Assembly (NCBI RefSeq): GCF_000014965.1
Contig: NC_008554.1
Location: forward strand, 1,662,001-1,726,000
Direction: 5' to 3'
From: Syntrophobacter fumaroxidans MPOB
GTDB taxonomy: Bacteria > Desulfobacterota > Syntrophobacteria > Syntrophobacterales > Syntrophobacteraceae
Length of the DNA stretch: 64,000 bases
A program made the position numbers and the translations under genes. Below are positions 42,850 to 51,975 of the stretch, in pieces. Below the pieces are notes generated by a model that worked only from the letters and a program-made list of their open reading frames with translations, did no database searches and was not told where the DNA came from. Within the stretch, counting starts at the first letter, position 1. Each line of letters starts with the position of its first letter.

Positions 42850-43911
42850 ATGAAGATTGCGGTGGATGCCATGGGCGGGGATCATGCCCCCGAAGCGCTC
42901 ATTGAAGGGGCGCTCCTGGCCGGACCGCAATGCTCCGCCGATATCCTCGTGATCGGCAACGAAGCACGACTCTCCAGTCTTTTGGCTCACTCCGGTGACA
43001 GCACCTCATTAAAAGTGGTTCACGCCCCGCAGGTCATTGGCATGGGAGAGGCCGGACCCATGGCCCTTCGCAGGAAGCGGGAAGCGTCCCTGACCATAGC
43101 CATGCGCCTCTTGGCCGAGAACGAAGTCGATGCCGTCGTGAGCGCCGGAAACAGCTCGGCCGTCGTCTCGGCGGCAAGGCACCTGGTGGGATTGATCCCT
43201 GGACTCAGGCGTCCTGCCATGGCGGTGCCCTTGCCCACCCCCTCCGGAAAACTGTTGTTGCTCGATGCGGGAGCGCACGCGGAAGCCACTGCCATTCATC
43301 TGGCCCAGTCGGCCGTGCTCGCGCATTGCTATCTCAAGATCGAGGAGGGCTTGAACCGCCCGCGCATCGGACTCTTGAACATCGGGCATGAACCGGCCAA
43401 GGGCAACAGGGCGGTCCAGCGCGCCTTCGCTCTCTTGAGGCGATGCAGTCTCGAATTCACGGGCAACGTGGAACCCAACGACCTCTTTGCCGGAAAGGTC
43501 GATGCGGTGATATGCGACGGCTTCGTCGGAAACGTGCTGCTGAAGATGTACGAGGGGTTTTCCGAAACCGTCTGTCGTTTCCTGGAGTCCCTGGCGAATC
43601 ACGACGGTCGGGACTTCTCCGGAGGGGCGGGACGGATTCTGGAACGTTTTCGGAGGGACTATCATTACGAATTCGTGGGTGGCGCGCCCCTGCTCGGGAT
43701 CCGCAAGACGGTGGTGGCGGCGCACGGACGATCCCGGGCCACAGCCATTGCCAACGCCATCCGGCTGGCCTGCCGGCTGCAGGAAGCAAGGGTGTTCGAA
43801 CGTCTTGCGGGGATCGTCGAGGAGGATGGGGCACTGACCGAGTTGAGACACCAGAATACCCTGCTGATGATCGACCAACTCAAAGATAAGTGGGGATTTG
43901 CCCATCGATAG
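42850..43911 (+). CDS. plsX: Phosphate acyltransferase PlsX
   Basis: 353 residues, standard length. MKIAVDAMGGDHAPEALIEG is the family's N-terminal signature. VVSAGNSSAVVSAARHLVG and NIGHEPAKGNRAVQRAFALL are further conserved blocks. It converts acyl-ACP to acyl-phosphate for phospholipid synthesis. In most bacteria fabH and fabD follow; here an acyl-CoA dehydrogenase follows 68 bases later. Confidence 0.96.
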   Translation: MKIAVDAMGGDHAPEALIEGALLAGPQCSADILVIGNEARLSSLLAHSGDSTSLKVVHAPQVIGMGEAGPMALRRKREASLTIAMRLLAENEVDAVVSAGNSSAVVSAARHLVGLIPGLRRPAMAVPLPTPSGKLLLLDAGAHAEATAIHLAQSAVLAHCYLKIEEGLNRPRIGLLNIGHEPAKGNRAVQRAFALLRRCSLEFTGNVEPNDLFAGKVDAVICDGFVGNVLLKMYEGFSETVCRFLESLANHDGRDFSGGAGRILERFRRDYHYEFVGGAPLLGIRKTVVAAHGRSRATAIANAIRLACRLQEARVFERLAGIVEEDGALTELRHQNTLLMIDQLKDKWGFAHR

Positions 43912-43979
43912 AACCAATCACGGCTTCACTACCATGCTTTTGCCCCCGTGGCCATGGGCCGGAGGAAAGGAGCACCATC

Positions 43980-45149
43980 GTGGATTATTTCTTGACTGAA
44001 GAACAGGTCATGATCCAGGAACTGGCGGGCCAGATCGCGCGTGAGAAAATCAGGCCGGTCCGGGCGCAACTGGACGAACAGGAGGAGTTCCCATGGGAAA
44101 TCATGAAGATATGCGCGCAGGCCGACCTTTTCGGTCTATATATTCCTGAAGAGTATGGCGGGCTTGGGGGCGGCATTCTCGAAAACTGCCTCGCCATCGA
44201 AAAAATTGCCGAGGCGTGCATCGGCATCGCCACCTCTTTTGCGGCCAGCGGCCTGGGGGCTTACCCGATCCTTCTTTTCGGAAGCGAGGCACTGAAGCGG
44301 GCCTACCTTCCCGATATCGCCTCAGGCAAACGCCTTGCGGCTTTCGGACTGACCGAATCCGGAGCGGGCAGCGACGTATCCGGCATACAAACCACCGCGG
44401 TGCGCGACGGCGATCACTATGTTCTCAATGGGGCCAAGCAGTGGATCACCAATGGCGGAGAGGCGGAAATATACTCCGTGCTCGCCATAACCGACCGTTC
44501 CAAGGGCCCCAGGGGCGCCAGCTTTTTCGTCGTGGAAAAAGACGATCCCGGCTTCTCTTTCGGCAAGAAAGAGAAGAAGCTCGGCATACGCGCCTCGGCC
44601 ACCCGGGAACTGGTGTTCCAGGACTGCCGGATCCCAAAAGAACGGTTGATCGGCAGGGAAGGCACGGGCTTCATTGTTGCCATGAAAACCTTCGACAAGT
44701 CGCGCCCCGGCATTGGAGCGCTCGGCGTCGGATTGTCCCAGGGCGCTCTGGACATCTCCGTGGAATATGCCCGCAAGAGAATGCAGTTCGGGAAACCCAT
44801 CATCAGCTTCCAGGCAATCCAGCACAAGCTCGCCGACATGGCCATCAAAACGGAAGCCGCGCGTGCGCTCATCTACGCCGCGGCCCGCTATATGGACACC
44901 GACCCGCCCGATTCGAGCAAAGTGGCCGCCATGTGCAAGGTGTTCGCCGGCGATGCGGCGCTCTACGCGGCCACCGAGGCCGTGCAGATTCTCGGAGGAT
45001 ACGGCTACATGCAGGACTATCCGGTGGAAAAGATGATGCGGGACGCCAAGATCCTCCAGATTTACGAAGGAACCAACGAGATCCAGCGCAACATCATCGG
45101 TCAGGAATTGAACAAGGAATACAGCAGGCTGAAGGAGTCATTCTTCTAG
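43980..45149 (+). CDS. Acyl-CoA dehydrogenase
   Basis: 389 residues from a GTG at 43980, with GGAGGAAAGGAGC upstream; the longer frame overlaps plsX. FGLTESGAGSDVSGIQTTAV and YVLNGAKQWITNGGEA are the flavin- and substrate-binding signatures. QILGGYGYMQDYPVEKMMRD and the C-terminal IYEGTNEIQRNIIGQEL contain the usual catalytic Glu (EGTNEIQ). It oxidises acyl-CoA to enoyl-CoA and passes electrons to ETF, whose two genes follow. Chain-length preference cannot be read here. Confidence 0.95.
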   Translation: MDYFLTEEQVMIQELAGQIAREKIRPVRAQLDEQEEFPWEIMKICAQADLFGLYIPEEYGGLGGGILENCLAIEKIAEACIGIATSFAASGLGAYPILLFGSEALKRAYLPDIASGKRLAAFGLTESGAGSDVSGIQTTAVRDGDHYVLNGAKQWITNGGEAEIYSVLAITDRSKGPRGASFFVVEKDDPGFSFGKKEKKLGIRASATRELVFQDCRIPKERLIGREGTGFIVAMKTFDKSRPGIGALGVGLSQGALDISVEYARKRMQFGKPIISFQAIQHKLADMAIKTEAARALIYAAARYMDTDPPDSSKVAAMCKVFAGDAALYAATEAVQILGGYGYMQDYPVEKMMRDAKILQIYEGTNEIQRNIIGQELNKEYSRLKESFF

Positions 45150-45177
45150 CCCCGACAATAAGAGGAATCCGATATCC

Positions 45178-45969
45178 ATGCACATCGTCGTATGCATCAA
45201 GCAGGTTCCCGATACGAAGAACGTCAGGATAGACCCGGACACCCACACTTTGGTCCGCCAGGGAGTGGAAAGCATCATCAATCCGTTCGACCTGTTCGCG
45301 GTGGAAGCCGGCCTGCAGCTAAAAGACAAGCTGGGGGCGACGGTCACCGCCGTCACGATGGGCCCCCCGCAGGCGGGTGACGCCTTGCGCGACACCCTTT
45401 CCCTGGGAGTGGACGACGCCGTTTTGTTGAGCGACAGGGCGTTCGCGGGGTCCGATACGTGGGCTACCGCCACCACGCTTTCCGCCGCCATACGCAAGAT
45501 CGGCGACGTGGACCTGGTCATCTGCGGCAAGCAGGCGGTGGACGGCGATACAGCCCAGGTCGGCCCTGAGATGGCCGCTCTTCTGGATTTTCCCTACGCC
45601 ACCTACGTCAAGAGCATGCAAAAGCTCGACGAGCGCCATTTCAAGGTGACCCGGCAGACGGACGAGGGCGTCGAAGTCTGGAAAGTGCCCCTGCCGATGC
45701 TCATCACCGTCATAAAGGAGATGGGCGAGCCCAGGGTGCCTTCGCTGCGGCATAAAATGCGCGCGAAAAAGGCTGAAATCCCCGTCTGGGGCGCCGCGGA
45801 TTTGGGCCTCGATCCGAATTCCGTGGGGCTCTGCGGCTCCTTCACCCAGGTGGTCCGCGTTTTCAGCCCGCCGCGCCGCACGAACCGCATCCAACTTTCG
45901 GGCACCGTGCAGGAACAGGCTGAGCAGCTCTATCGACACCTCAAACAGGCCAAGGTACCAGGGATATGA
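45178..45969 (+). CDS. etfB: Electron transfer flavoprotein, beta subunit
   Basis: 263 residues. MHIVVCIKQVPDTKNVRIDP and GVESIINPFDLFAVEAGLQL are EtfB signatures. The AMP/FAD-binding loop CGKQAVDGDTAQVGPEMAAL is present. It forms a heterodimer with EtfA and takes electrons from the acyl-CoA dehydrogenase upstream. Its stop overlaps the etfA start (ATGA). Whether this pair bifurcates electrons is not decided by the motifs I can see. Confidence 0.95.
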   Translation: MHIVVCIKQVPDTKNVRIDPDTHTLVRQGVESIINPFDLFAVEAGLQLKDKLGATVTAVTMGPPQAGDALRDTLSLGVDDAVLLSDRAFAGSDTWATATTLSAAIRKIGDVDLVICGKQAVDGDTAQVGPEMAALLDFPYATYVKSMQKLDERHFKVTRQTDEGVEVWKVPLPMLITVIKEMGEPRVPSLRHKMRAKKAEIPVWGAADLGLDPNSVGLCGSFTQVVRVFSPPRRTNRIQLSGTVQEQAEQLYRHLKQAKVPGI

Positions 45970-47165
45970 AAGCCATCGTCGATCGCAAGAAATGCACCGT
46001 CTGCGGCGTGTGCACCGATGTATGCCCCATGGGGGCTATTTCTCTGAAGGAAACCGAAATCGAAATCTCCGACGACTGTTCGCTGTGCGGCATGTGTGTG
46101 GACACGTGCGAATTCGGGGCGCTCTCGCTTCCGCAGGTGGGCACAGGCCCCGCCGCCGACATCGCCGCGTACAGCGGCGTATGGGTTTTCGCCGAATGGC
46201 GTTCCGGAACCATCCACAAGGTCAGCCACGAGTTGCTGAGCGCGGGCCGGGTCCTGGCGAACAAACGCGGCGTTCCGCTGGCGGCCGTGCTGCTGGGGCA
46301 CCGGCTGGACGACGCGATCTCGGAGGAGCTCATCTCCTATGGCGCCGACGTGGTTTACGTGGTCGACCATCCGGAGCTGGCCGGATTCCGCGACGACACT
46401 TACGCCAACATCCTGGTGGAACTGATCCGCCGCAAGCGTCCGGAGATCCTTCTCGCCGGGGCGACCAGCATAGGCCGCTCCTTCATTCCGCGCGTGGCGG
46501 CATCCGTCAGGACGGGGTTGACGGCGGACTGCACCGACCTGGACATCAGCGAGGACGGCCTGCTGCTGCAAACCAGGCCGGCGTTCGGCGGCAACGTCAT
46601 GGCCACGATCGTCTGTCCCAACAGCCGTCCCCAGATGGCGACGGTCCGGCCCAAAGTCATGAAGCCGGTGCCCGTTCCGGGACACAAGGGAAGTGTTGAG
46701 CTCGTCACCGCACCCGAAGAGTGGCTGCGCAGCAGGGTCGAGGTGCTGGAGGTGATCCCCGAGGCGGACAAAACGGCCAAACTGACCGAAGCGGACGTCA
46801 TTGTTTCGGGTGGTCGTGGATTGAGAAAACCCGAAAACTTCAAGCTGCTCGAAGACCTCGCCGGCCTTTTGAACGGCGCGGTCGGAGCGTCGCGCGGGGC
46901 CGTGGAGGAAGGCTGGATCGCGCCGTCGCACCAGGTGGGACAAACCGGTCGAACCGTGGCCCCCATTCTTTACATGGCCGTGGGCCTGGCAGGGGCGATC
47001 CAACACGTGGTCGGCATGCAGGGCTCCAGGATCATCGTGGCGGTGAACCGCGACCCCCAGGCTCCCATCTTCGATGTGGCCTCTTTCGGAGTCGTTGCCG
47101 ATCTTTTCGAATTCGTTCCCGAGTTCATCAAGCGGATAAGGACCGAACGAGGGGAAAGCAGCTAG
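45966..47165 (+). CDS. etfA: Electron transfer flavoprotein, alpha subunit with N-terminal ferredoxin domain
   Basis: 399 residues. Residues 1-60 hold two 4Fe-4S motifs, CTVCGVCTDVCP and CSLCGMCVDTCEFG. Then comes the EtfA N-terminal domain (WVFAEWRSGTIHKVSHELLS), and the C-terminal FAD domain with GGRGLRKPENFKLLEDLAGL and GQTGRTVAPILYMAVGLAGA. ETF alpha with a fused ferredoxin domain is known from anaerobes, where it may pass electrons to iron-sulfur partners. It is the last gene of the dehydrogenase-ETF operon. Confidence 0.94.
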   Translation: MKAIVDRKKCTVCGVCTDVCPMGAISLKETEIEISDDCSLCGMCVDTCEFGALSLPQVGTGPAADIAAYSGVWVFAEWRSGTIHKVSHELLSAGRVLANKRGVPLAAVLLGHRLDDAISEELISYGADVVYVVDHPELAGFRDDTYANILVELIRRKRPEILLAGATSIGRSFIPRVAASVRTGLTADCTDLDISEDGLLLQTRPAFGGNVMATIVCPNSRPQMATVRPKVMKPVPVPGHKGSVELVTAPEEWLRSRVEVLEVIPEADKTAKLTEADVIVSGGRGLRKPENFKLLEDLAGLLNGAVGASRGAVEEGWIAPSHQVGQTGRTVAPILYMAVGLAGAIQHVVGMQGSRIIVAVNRDPQAPIFDVASFGVVADLFEFVPEFIKRIRTERGESS

Positions 47166-47214
47166 CGTCCCTTCGCCGAGGTTCCCTGGACTTCGGTAAT
47201 GCCGATCGATCTCC

Positions 47215-47431
47215 GGTCCGTCCTCGCCGCGTGCGGAGGTGATAGGCGCGAAATAGGCGCCTTGCTTTTTCAGGGTGACCGTCCTCCCCGCGCTCGGAGG
47301 TCATAGCGGGCGGCCGGGTTCCATTACGTACAGAGGCGCGACCTCCCCGCGCTGACGGAAGTGATGGCTTACAGTGTCATCTCGACCGCAGGGAGAGATC
47401 CAGTTCTCCCCGTGCTCGGGGGTGATGTGAA
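47215..47431 (+). CRISPR. Decayed type I-E-like CRISPR mini-array (4 degenerate repeats)
   Basis: Four related sequences share the form TCCTCCCCGCGCTCGGAGGT: cores begin at 47221 (TCCTCGCCGCGTGCGGAGGT), 47282 (TCCTCCCCGCGCTCGGAGGT), 47341 (ACCTCCCCGCGCTGACGGAA) and 47404 (TTCTCCCCGTGCTCGGGGGT). Spacing is 61, 59 and 63 bases, as for a 29-bp repeat and ~32-bp spacer. The CCCCGCG...CGGGG palindrome followed by GTGAT is typical of type I-E repeats. No I-E cas gene is present in the window. All four copies differ, so it is a relic. Confidence 0.6.
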
Positions 47432-47678
47432 AAGTGTAGGTTTGACCCCGAATCGCATGCATGCTATTGAAAGTCGGTTCGGGTTCCGGAAGCTCAGTTC
47501 CCGAAAACGGTGAGCGGGGAGAGGCACCCGCATGCTCCTCCCGGACGTTCCGGGAGATGTTGAAACGATCGGCGCGGCCTCGGGAAGGTTTTACAGGGCG
47601 GCCCGGCCGATGTGGGCCCGGCCGCGATGCACCGGCCGCCGGTTATGCGAACCCATATCGATTGGAGAGGGTACAGGA

Positions 47679-48422
47679 ATGAGCGAAAAGCGCGTTGCCG
47701 TCGTGACCGGCGCGAGCAGGGGAATCGGCAGGGGCATTGCCGTGGCGCTGGCTCGACCGGGATATGACATCATCGTCAACTATAACGCCAGCCCCGGACC
47801 CGCCGAAGAGACGGCGGCCGCGGTCGCCGCCCGGGGAGGTTCCGCCCACCTGCACCGTTTCAATATCGCGGACGCGGATTCGGTCAAGGAAGCGTTCAAG
47901 GAAATCATCAAGACCTACGGCAGAGTGGATGTCCTGGTCAACAACGCGGGGATCGCCCGCGACAACCTGCTCGTTCTCATGAAGGCTTCGGAGTGGGATG
48001 AAGTACTGGACACCAACCTCCGGGGGGCATTCCTGTGCACTCAGGCGGTCGTCAAGCAGATGCTGCGGCAGAGATACGGCCGGATCGTGAATGTAACCTC
48101 CGTGGTCGGTGTGATCGGCAACGCCGGCCAATGCAACTACTCCGCCGCCAAAGCCGGGCTGATCGGATTCACGCGGTCCATCGCCCGCGAACTGGTGTCG
48201 AGAAACATTACCGTCAACGCGGTGGCTCCCGGCTTCATCGAAACCGACATGACGCTGGCATTGCCCGAGACGGCCAGGCAAAGCCTGCTTCAGCAGATAC
48301 CCGCCGGACGCTGCGGCACGCCCGAGGACATCGCGGCCGCCGTGGTTTTTCTGGCATCCGAGGCGGCCGGATATATCACCGGGCAGGTCATTCACGTCAA
48401 CGGTGGAATGTTTATGGGCTGA
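47679..48422 (+). CDS. fabG: 3-oxoacyl-[ACP] reductase FabG (SDR family)
   Basis: 247 residues from the ATG at 47679; GGAGAGGGTACAGG precedes it. TGASRGIGRGIAVAL is the NADPH-binding glycine-rich loop, NNAGIAR the second signature, and Ser / YSAAKAGLIGFTRSIA gives the Tyr-x3-Lys catalytic pair. PGFIETDMT and GQVIHVNGGMFMG complete the FabG pattern. It reduces beta-ketoacyl-ACP in fatty acid synthesis. It lies 84 bases before fabF with no acpP between them. Confidence 0.9.
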   Translation: MSEKRVAVVTGASRGIGRGIAVALARPGYDIIVNYNASPGPAEETAAAVAARGGSAHLHRFNIADADSVKEAFKEIIKTYGRVDVLVNNAGIARDNLLVLMKASEWDEVLDTNLRGAFLCTQAVVKQMLRQRYGRIVNVTSVVGVIGNAGQCNYSAAKAGLIGFTRSIARELVSRNITVNAVAPGFIETDMTLALPETARQSLLQQIPAGRCGTPEDIAAAVVFLASEAAGYITGQVIHVNGGMFMG

Positions 48423-48505
48423 TGCGCAAAGCTCCTTTTGAGAAAGGACCCGCTCGCACGCGGTTCGGATCGTTTGCCCCGCTATAAGTCATGGAGAAGA
48501 AGGAA

Positions 48506-49762
48506 ATGGAATCGAGGAAGAATCGACGCGTGGTGATCACCGGAATCGGCCTTGTGTCACCCCTGGGTGTGGGGATCGAAGAGAACTGGACGAACCTCAT
48601 CCAGGGGAAGTCCGGGATCCGGGCGATTACCGGTTTCGACGCAAGCGCCTACGCGACCAGAATCGCCGGAGAGGTGAAGAATTTTCATCCGGAAGACTTC
48701 ATCCCCAAGAAAGAGCTCCGCAAGATGGATCCTTTTCTCAAGCTCTGCCTGGGAGCCTCCCGGCTCGCCTTTGAAGACGGCGGGTTTGAAATTCCCCCTG
48801 AGCTTGCTCATCGTGCCGGGGTGGTCATGGGTTGCGGGCTGGGGGGACTGCTGACGCTGGAGGAGTCCCACAAGGTCCTTCTGGACCTGGGGCCGAGAAA
48901 GGTCAGCCCCTTCTTCATTCCGATGCTCATCGGCAATATGGCTCCCGGTTTGATCTCCATCTATCACGGGGCCAAGGGCCCCAACCTGTCCATCCAGACC
49001 GCCTGCGCCGCCGGCACTCATGCCGTGGGAGAGGCTTTTCACATGGTCCGGTCCGGGATCTCCGACATCATGATCACCGGCGGAGTCGAGTCCACCGTAA
49101 CCTCCCTGTGCGTCGCAGGGTTCAACGCCATGCGCGCCCTCTCGACGCGCAACGACGAGCCGGAGAAAGCCTCCCGCCCGTTCGATCGCGACCGCGACGG
49201 TTTCGTGCTGGGCGAAGGTTCCGCGGTGCTCATCCTGCAGGAGCTGGAAATGGCGTTGGCGCGGGGCGCCCGAATTTATGCCGAGGTCATCGGTTTCGGG
49301 GCCACGGGGGACGCTTTTCACATGGCCGCGCCCGCACCCAACGGCGAAGGAGCGGCGCGTTGCATGCAGATGGCCCTGGACGACGCGGGCATCGAGCCCT
49401 CGGCGGTCGATTACATCAACGCCCACGGCACCTCCACCGACCTCAACGACAAGTATGAGACGCAGGCCATCAAGACCATTTTCGAAGCGCATGCCTCGAA
49501 GTTGGCGGTCAGCTCGACCAAATCCATGACCGGGCACCTGCTGGGCGCCGCCGGGGGAGTGGAGGCCGCCTACACGGCGCTCACACTGGAACGGCAGATC
49601 ATGCCGCCCACCATCAATTACGAAAATCCGGACCCCGACTGCGATCTCGACTACGTGCCCAACCAGGCGAGGCCGGGACACATCGAAGTGGCCATGTCGA
49701 ATTCGTTCGGATTCGGCGGGACCAACGGCACCCTGGTTTTCCGCAGATGGACCGGAAAATGA
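48506..49762 (+). CDS. fabF: Beta-ketoacyl-[ACP] synthase II
   Basis: 418 residues from the ATG at 48506 ([20 protein letters not shown]), preceded by GGAGAAGAAGGAA; an ATG five codons upstream (48491) is possible. [16 protein letters not shown] holds the active-site Cys, [13 protein letters not shown] and [15 protein letters not shown] the two His. [14 protein letters not shown] is the glycine-rich C terminus. It elongates acyl-ACP chains. Followed directly by rpiB. Confidence 0.95.
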   Translation: MESRKNRRVVITGIGLVSPLGVGIEENWTNLIQGKSGIRAITGFDASAYATRIAGEVKNFHPEDFIPKKELRKMDPFLKLCLGASRLAFEDGGFEIPPELAHRAGVVMGCGLGGLLTLEESHKVLLDLGPRKVSPFFIPMLIGNMAPGLISIYHGAKGPNLSIQTACAAGTHAVGEAFHMVRSGISDIMITGGVESTVTSLCVAGFNAMRALSTRNDEPEKASRPFDRDRDGFVLGEGSAVLILQELEMALARGARIYAEVIGFGATGDAFHMAAPAPNGEGAARCMQMALDDAGIEPSAVDYINAHGTSTDLNDKYETQAIKTIFEAHASKLAVSSTKSMTGHLLGAAGGVEAAYTALTLERQIMPPTINYENPDPDCDLDYVPNQARPGHIEVAMSNSFGFGGTNGTLVFRRWTGK

Positions 49763-49803
49763 AGTCGGCGTTCGGATCAGCCGGCACGGGAGAGGCTTGG
49801 GTC

Positions 49804-50244
49804 ATGAAGATAATGGTGGGATGCGATCACGGCGGTTTCGAATTGAAGGAGAAGATCGTCGCGCACCTTGGGACTCTCGGTCACGAGGTGGTGGACGCCG
49901 GAACGAACAGCCTCGAATCGGTGGATTACCCCCACTATGCAATGAAAGTGGCCCGGGCGGTCGCCAGGGGTGAGGCCGACCGCGGGATTCTGGTCTGCGG
50001 GAGCGGCATCGGCATGAACATGACCGCGAATCGCGTCTCCGGCATCCGGGCGGTCCTGGCGTACGAGCCATACGGGGCCATCATGAGCCGGCGTCACAAC
50101 GACAGCAACGTTCTGTGCATGGGAGGCCGGTTCACGGGATTGGACATGGCCTTGCAGATTGTGGACGTCTGGCTTCGGGAGCCCTTCGAGGGCGGACGCC
50201 ATCAGCGGCGGATCGAGCTGATCGACCGCCTGGTCGATGCCTGA
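49804..50244 (+). CDS. rpiB: Ribose-5-phosphate isomerase B
   Basis: 146 residues from the ATG at 49804 (a GTG at 49801 is adjacent). VGCDHGGFELKEKIVAHL is the N-terminal signature, GILVCGSGIGMNMTANRV has the catalytic Cys, and NVLCMGGRFTG follows. It interconverts ribose 5-phosphate and ribulose 5-phosphate; the product is also a precursor for RibBA encoded 4 kb downstream. Linked with fabF and glyA as in many deltaproteobacteria. Confidence 0.94.
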   Translation: MKIMVGCDHGGFELKEKIVAHLGTLGHEVVDAGTNSLESVDYPHYAMKVARAVARGEADRGILVCGSGIGMNMTANRVSGIRAVLAYEPYGAIMSRRHNDSNVLCMGGRFTGLDMALQIVDVWLREPFEGGRHQRRIELIDRLVDA

Positions 50245-50500
50245 TACCGGCACCTCTTCGGCCTCCGTCCCTCCCGCGCCGCGGCGGCGGACTGCGGGCG
50301 ACGGCGTGGGAGCGGGAACCCCGGTCGATGTGGGCAAAAACCTTTGCGCCCCTCTATGCCGCGGGACGGTTCAAGGTTACATTTAACACGCTTGTCCGGA
50401 CCATTTTCGTCACCTTTCGCAGCAGGGTTGCCCCATTGCCTTGCGCTCAACCTTAAGGGCTTGAAATTTATATAGGATTCATCACAGGGAAGGGAAGATC

Positions 50501-51736
50501 ATGTCCACGCTCGAACGCATCGATCCTGAAATTGCCGATGTGATCTGTGAGGAGGAAAAGAGACAGCGCGGCAAGTTGGAGCTCATCGCTTCCGAGAATT
50601 TCGTCAGCGAGGCGGTTCGTGAAGCTCAGGGCTCAGTCCTGACGAACAAATACGCGGAAGGTTACCCCGGAAAGCGATATTACGGCGGCTGCGAGTTCGT
50701 GGACATGGCCGAAAGACTGGCGCAGGAAAGAGCCAAGAAACTCTTCGACGCGGAATATGCGAACGTGCAGCCTCATTCCGGTTCCCAGGCCAATATGGCC
50801 ATATTCTTCGCCGTCCTCCAGCCCGGCGATACCGTTCTCGGCATGGACCTTCGTCAGGGAGGTCATCTCACGCACGGAAGCCCTGTAAGCTTCTCGGGCA
50901 AACTCTATAACGTCGTGTCGTACGGCGTCCGGAAAGACACCGAACAGATCGACTTCGACCAGGTCGCGCGACTGGCGCGCGAGCACCGCCCCAAGCTGAT
51001 CATTGCGGGAGCCAGCGCTTATCCGCGCATCATCGATTTTGCCCGCTTCGGGCAAATCGCCAAGGAAATCGCCGCGTACCTCATGGTCGACATGGCCCAC
51101 ATCGCAGGCCTCGTCTGCTCCGGTCTTCATCCCAGCCCGGTGCCGCACGCCGACTTCGTGACTTCCACCACGCACAAGACGCTCAGGGGACCCCGGGGAG
51201 GACTGATCCTTTCCCATTCGAATTACACCAGGCTTCTCGACAGCCAGATCTTTCCCGGTATCCAAGGCGGCCCGCTGATGCACGTTATTGCGGCCAAGGC
51301 CGTTGCCTTCCGCGAAGCACTCCAGCCCTCCTTCAAGGAATACCAGCAGCGGGTGGTGGCCGACGCCGCGGCCTTGGCGCAAGAGCTGAAGGCGCTGGGG
51401 TACCGGCTGGTTTCCGGGGGCACCGACAATCACTTGATGCTCGTCGACCTCACGCCTCAGGGCGTCACCGGCAGGGTCGCCGAAGAAACGTTGGACAAGG
51501 CCGGAATAACCGTGAACAAAAATTCCATCCCGTTCGATCAGCAGAAACCCCAGGTCACCAGCGGTATCCGCATCGGGACTCCGGCTCTGGCTACGAGGGG
51601 AATTTTGCCCCATCACATGAAAGCGGTGGCCGGATTCATGCACCGGGGTCTGAAATCGGCGGGAGACGAACCGGCTCTGGCGCGCCTCCGGGCCGAAGTT
51701 GCCGAGTTCTGTTCGGCGTTTCCCCTGTTTTCGTGA
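50501..51736 (+). CDS. glyA: Serine hydroxymethyltransferase
   Basis: 411 residues. [40 protein letters not shown] and the PLP-lysine segment [16 protein letters not shown] are all present. It converts serine and tetrahydrofolate to glycine and methylene-tetrahydrofolate. AGGGAAGGGAAGATC precedes the ATG, and TTTATATAGGATTC further upstream is a promoter-like AT patch. A 239-base gap follows before ribD; nrdR, often found there, is absent. Confidence 0.97.
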   Translation: MSTLERIDPEIADVICEEEKRQRGKLELIASENFVSEAVREAQGSVLTNKYAEGYPGKRYYGGCEFVDMAERLAQERAKKLFDAEYANVQPHSGSQANMAIFFAVLQPGDTVLGMDLRQGGHLTHGSPVSFSGKLYNVVSYGVRKDTEQIDFDQVARLAREHRPKLIIAGASAYPRIIDFARFGQIAKEIAAYLMVDMAHIAGLVCSGLHPSPVPHADFVTSTTHKTLRGPRGGLILSHSNYTRLLDSQIFPGIQGGPLMHVIAAKAVAFREALQPSFKEYQQRVVADAAALAQELKALGYRLVSGGTDNHLMLVDLTPQGVTGRVAEETLDKAGITVNKNSIPFDQQKPQVTSGIRIGTPALATRGILPHHMKAVAGFMHRGLKSAGDEPALARLRAEVAEFCSAFPLFS

Positions 51737-51975
51737 CGCCCGCGCGACCATGGAGGCGGGTTGAGTCACGCTGAGGGCCGGGCGCGGCGCAACTACCGAT
51801 CCCCATGCGCCGGATGCTGGATGGGAGCTCGCGACTCGTTTTGGTGCGACGGTTGATTCATACGGGCCGGGGCGAATCCGGCGTTTTCGTGGCCATCCGC
51901 ATCCCGGCTTTCTTCGGAGCGACGCTCGGAGGCGGGTTGTTCCGCGCGCTCCCGGATTGAGGCGAGCATTTCAAC

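Noticed and set aside
51737-51975. FMN riboswitch before ribD
   Set aside because: The conserved RFN blocks were not visible in this 239-base gap or before ribBA.
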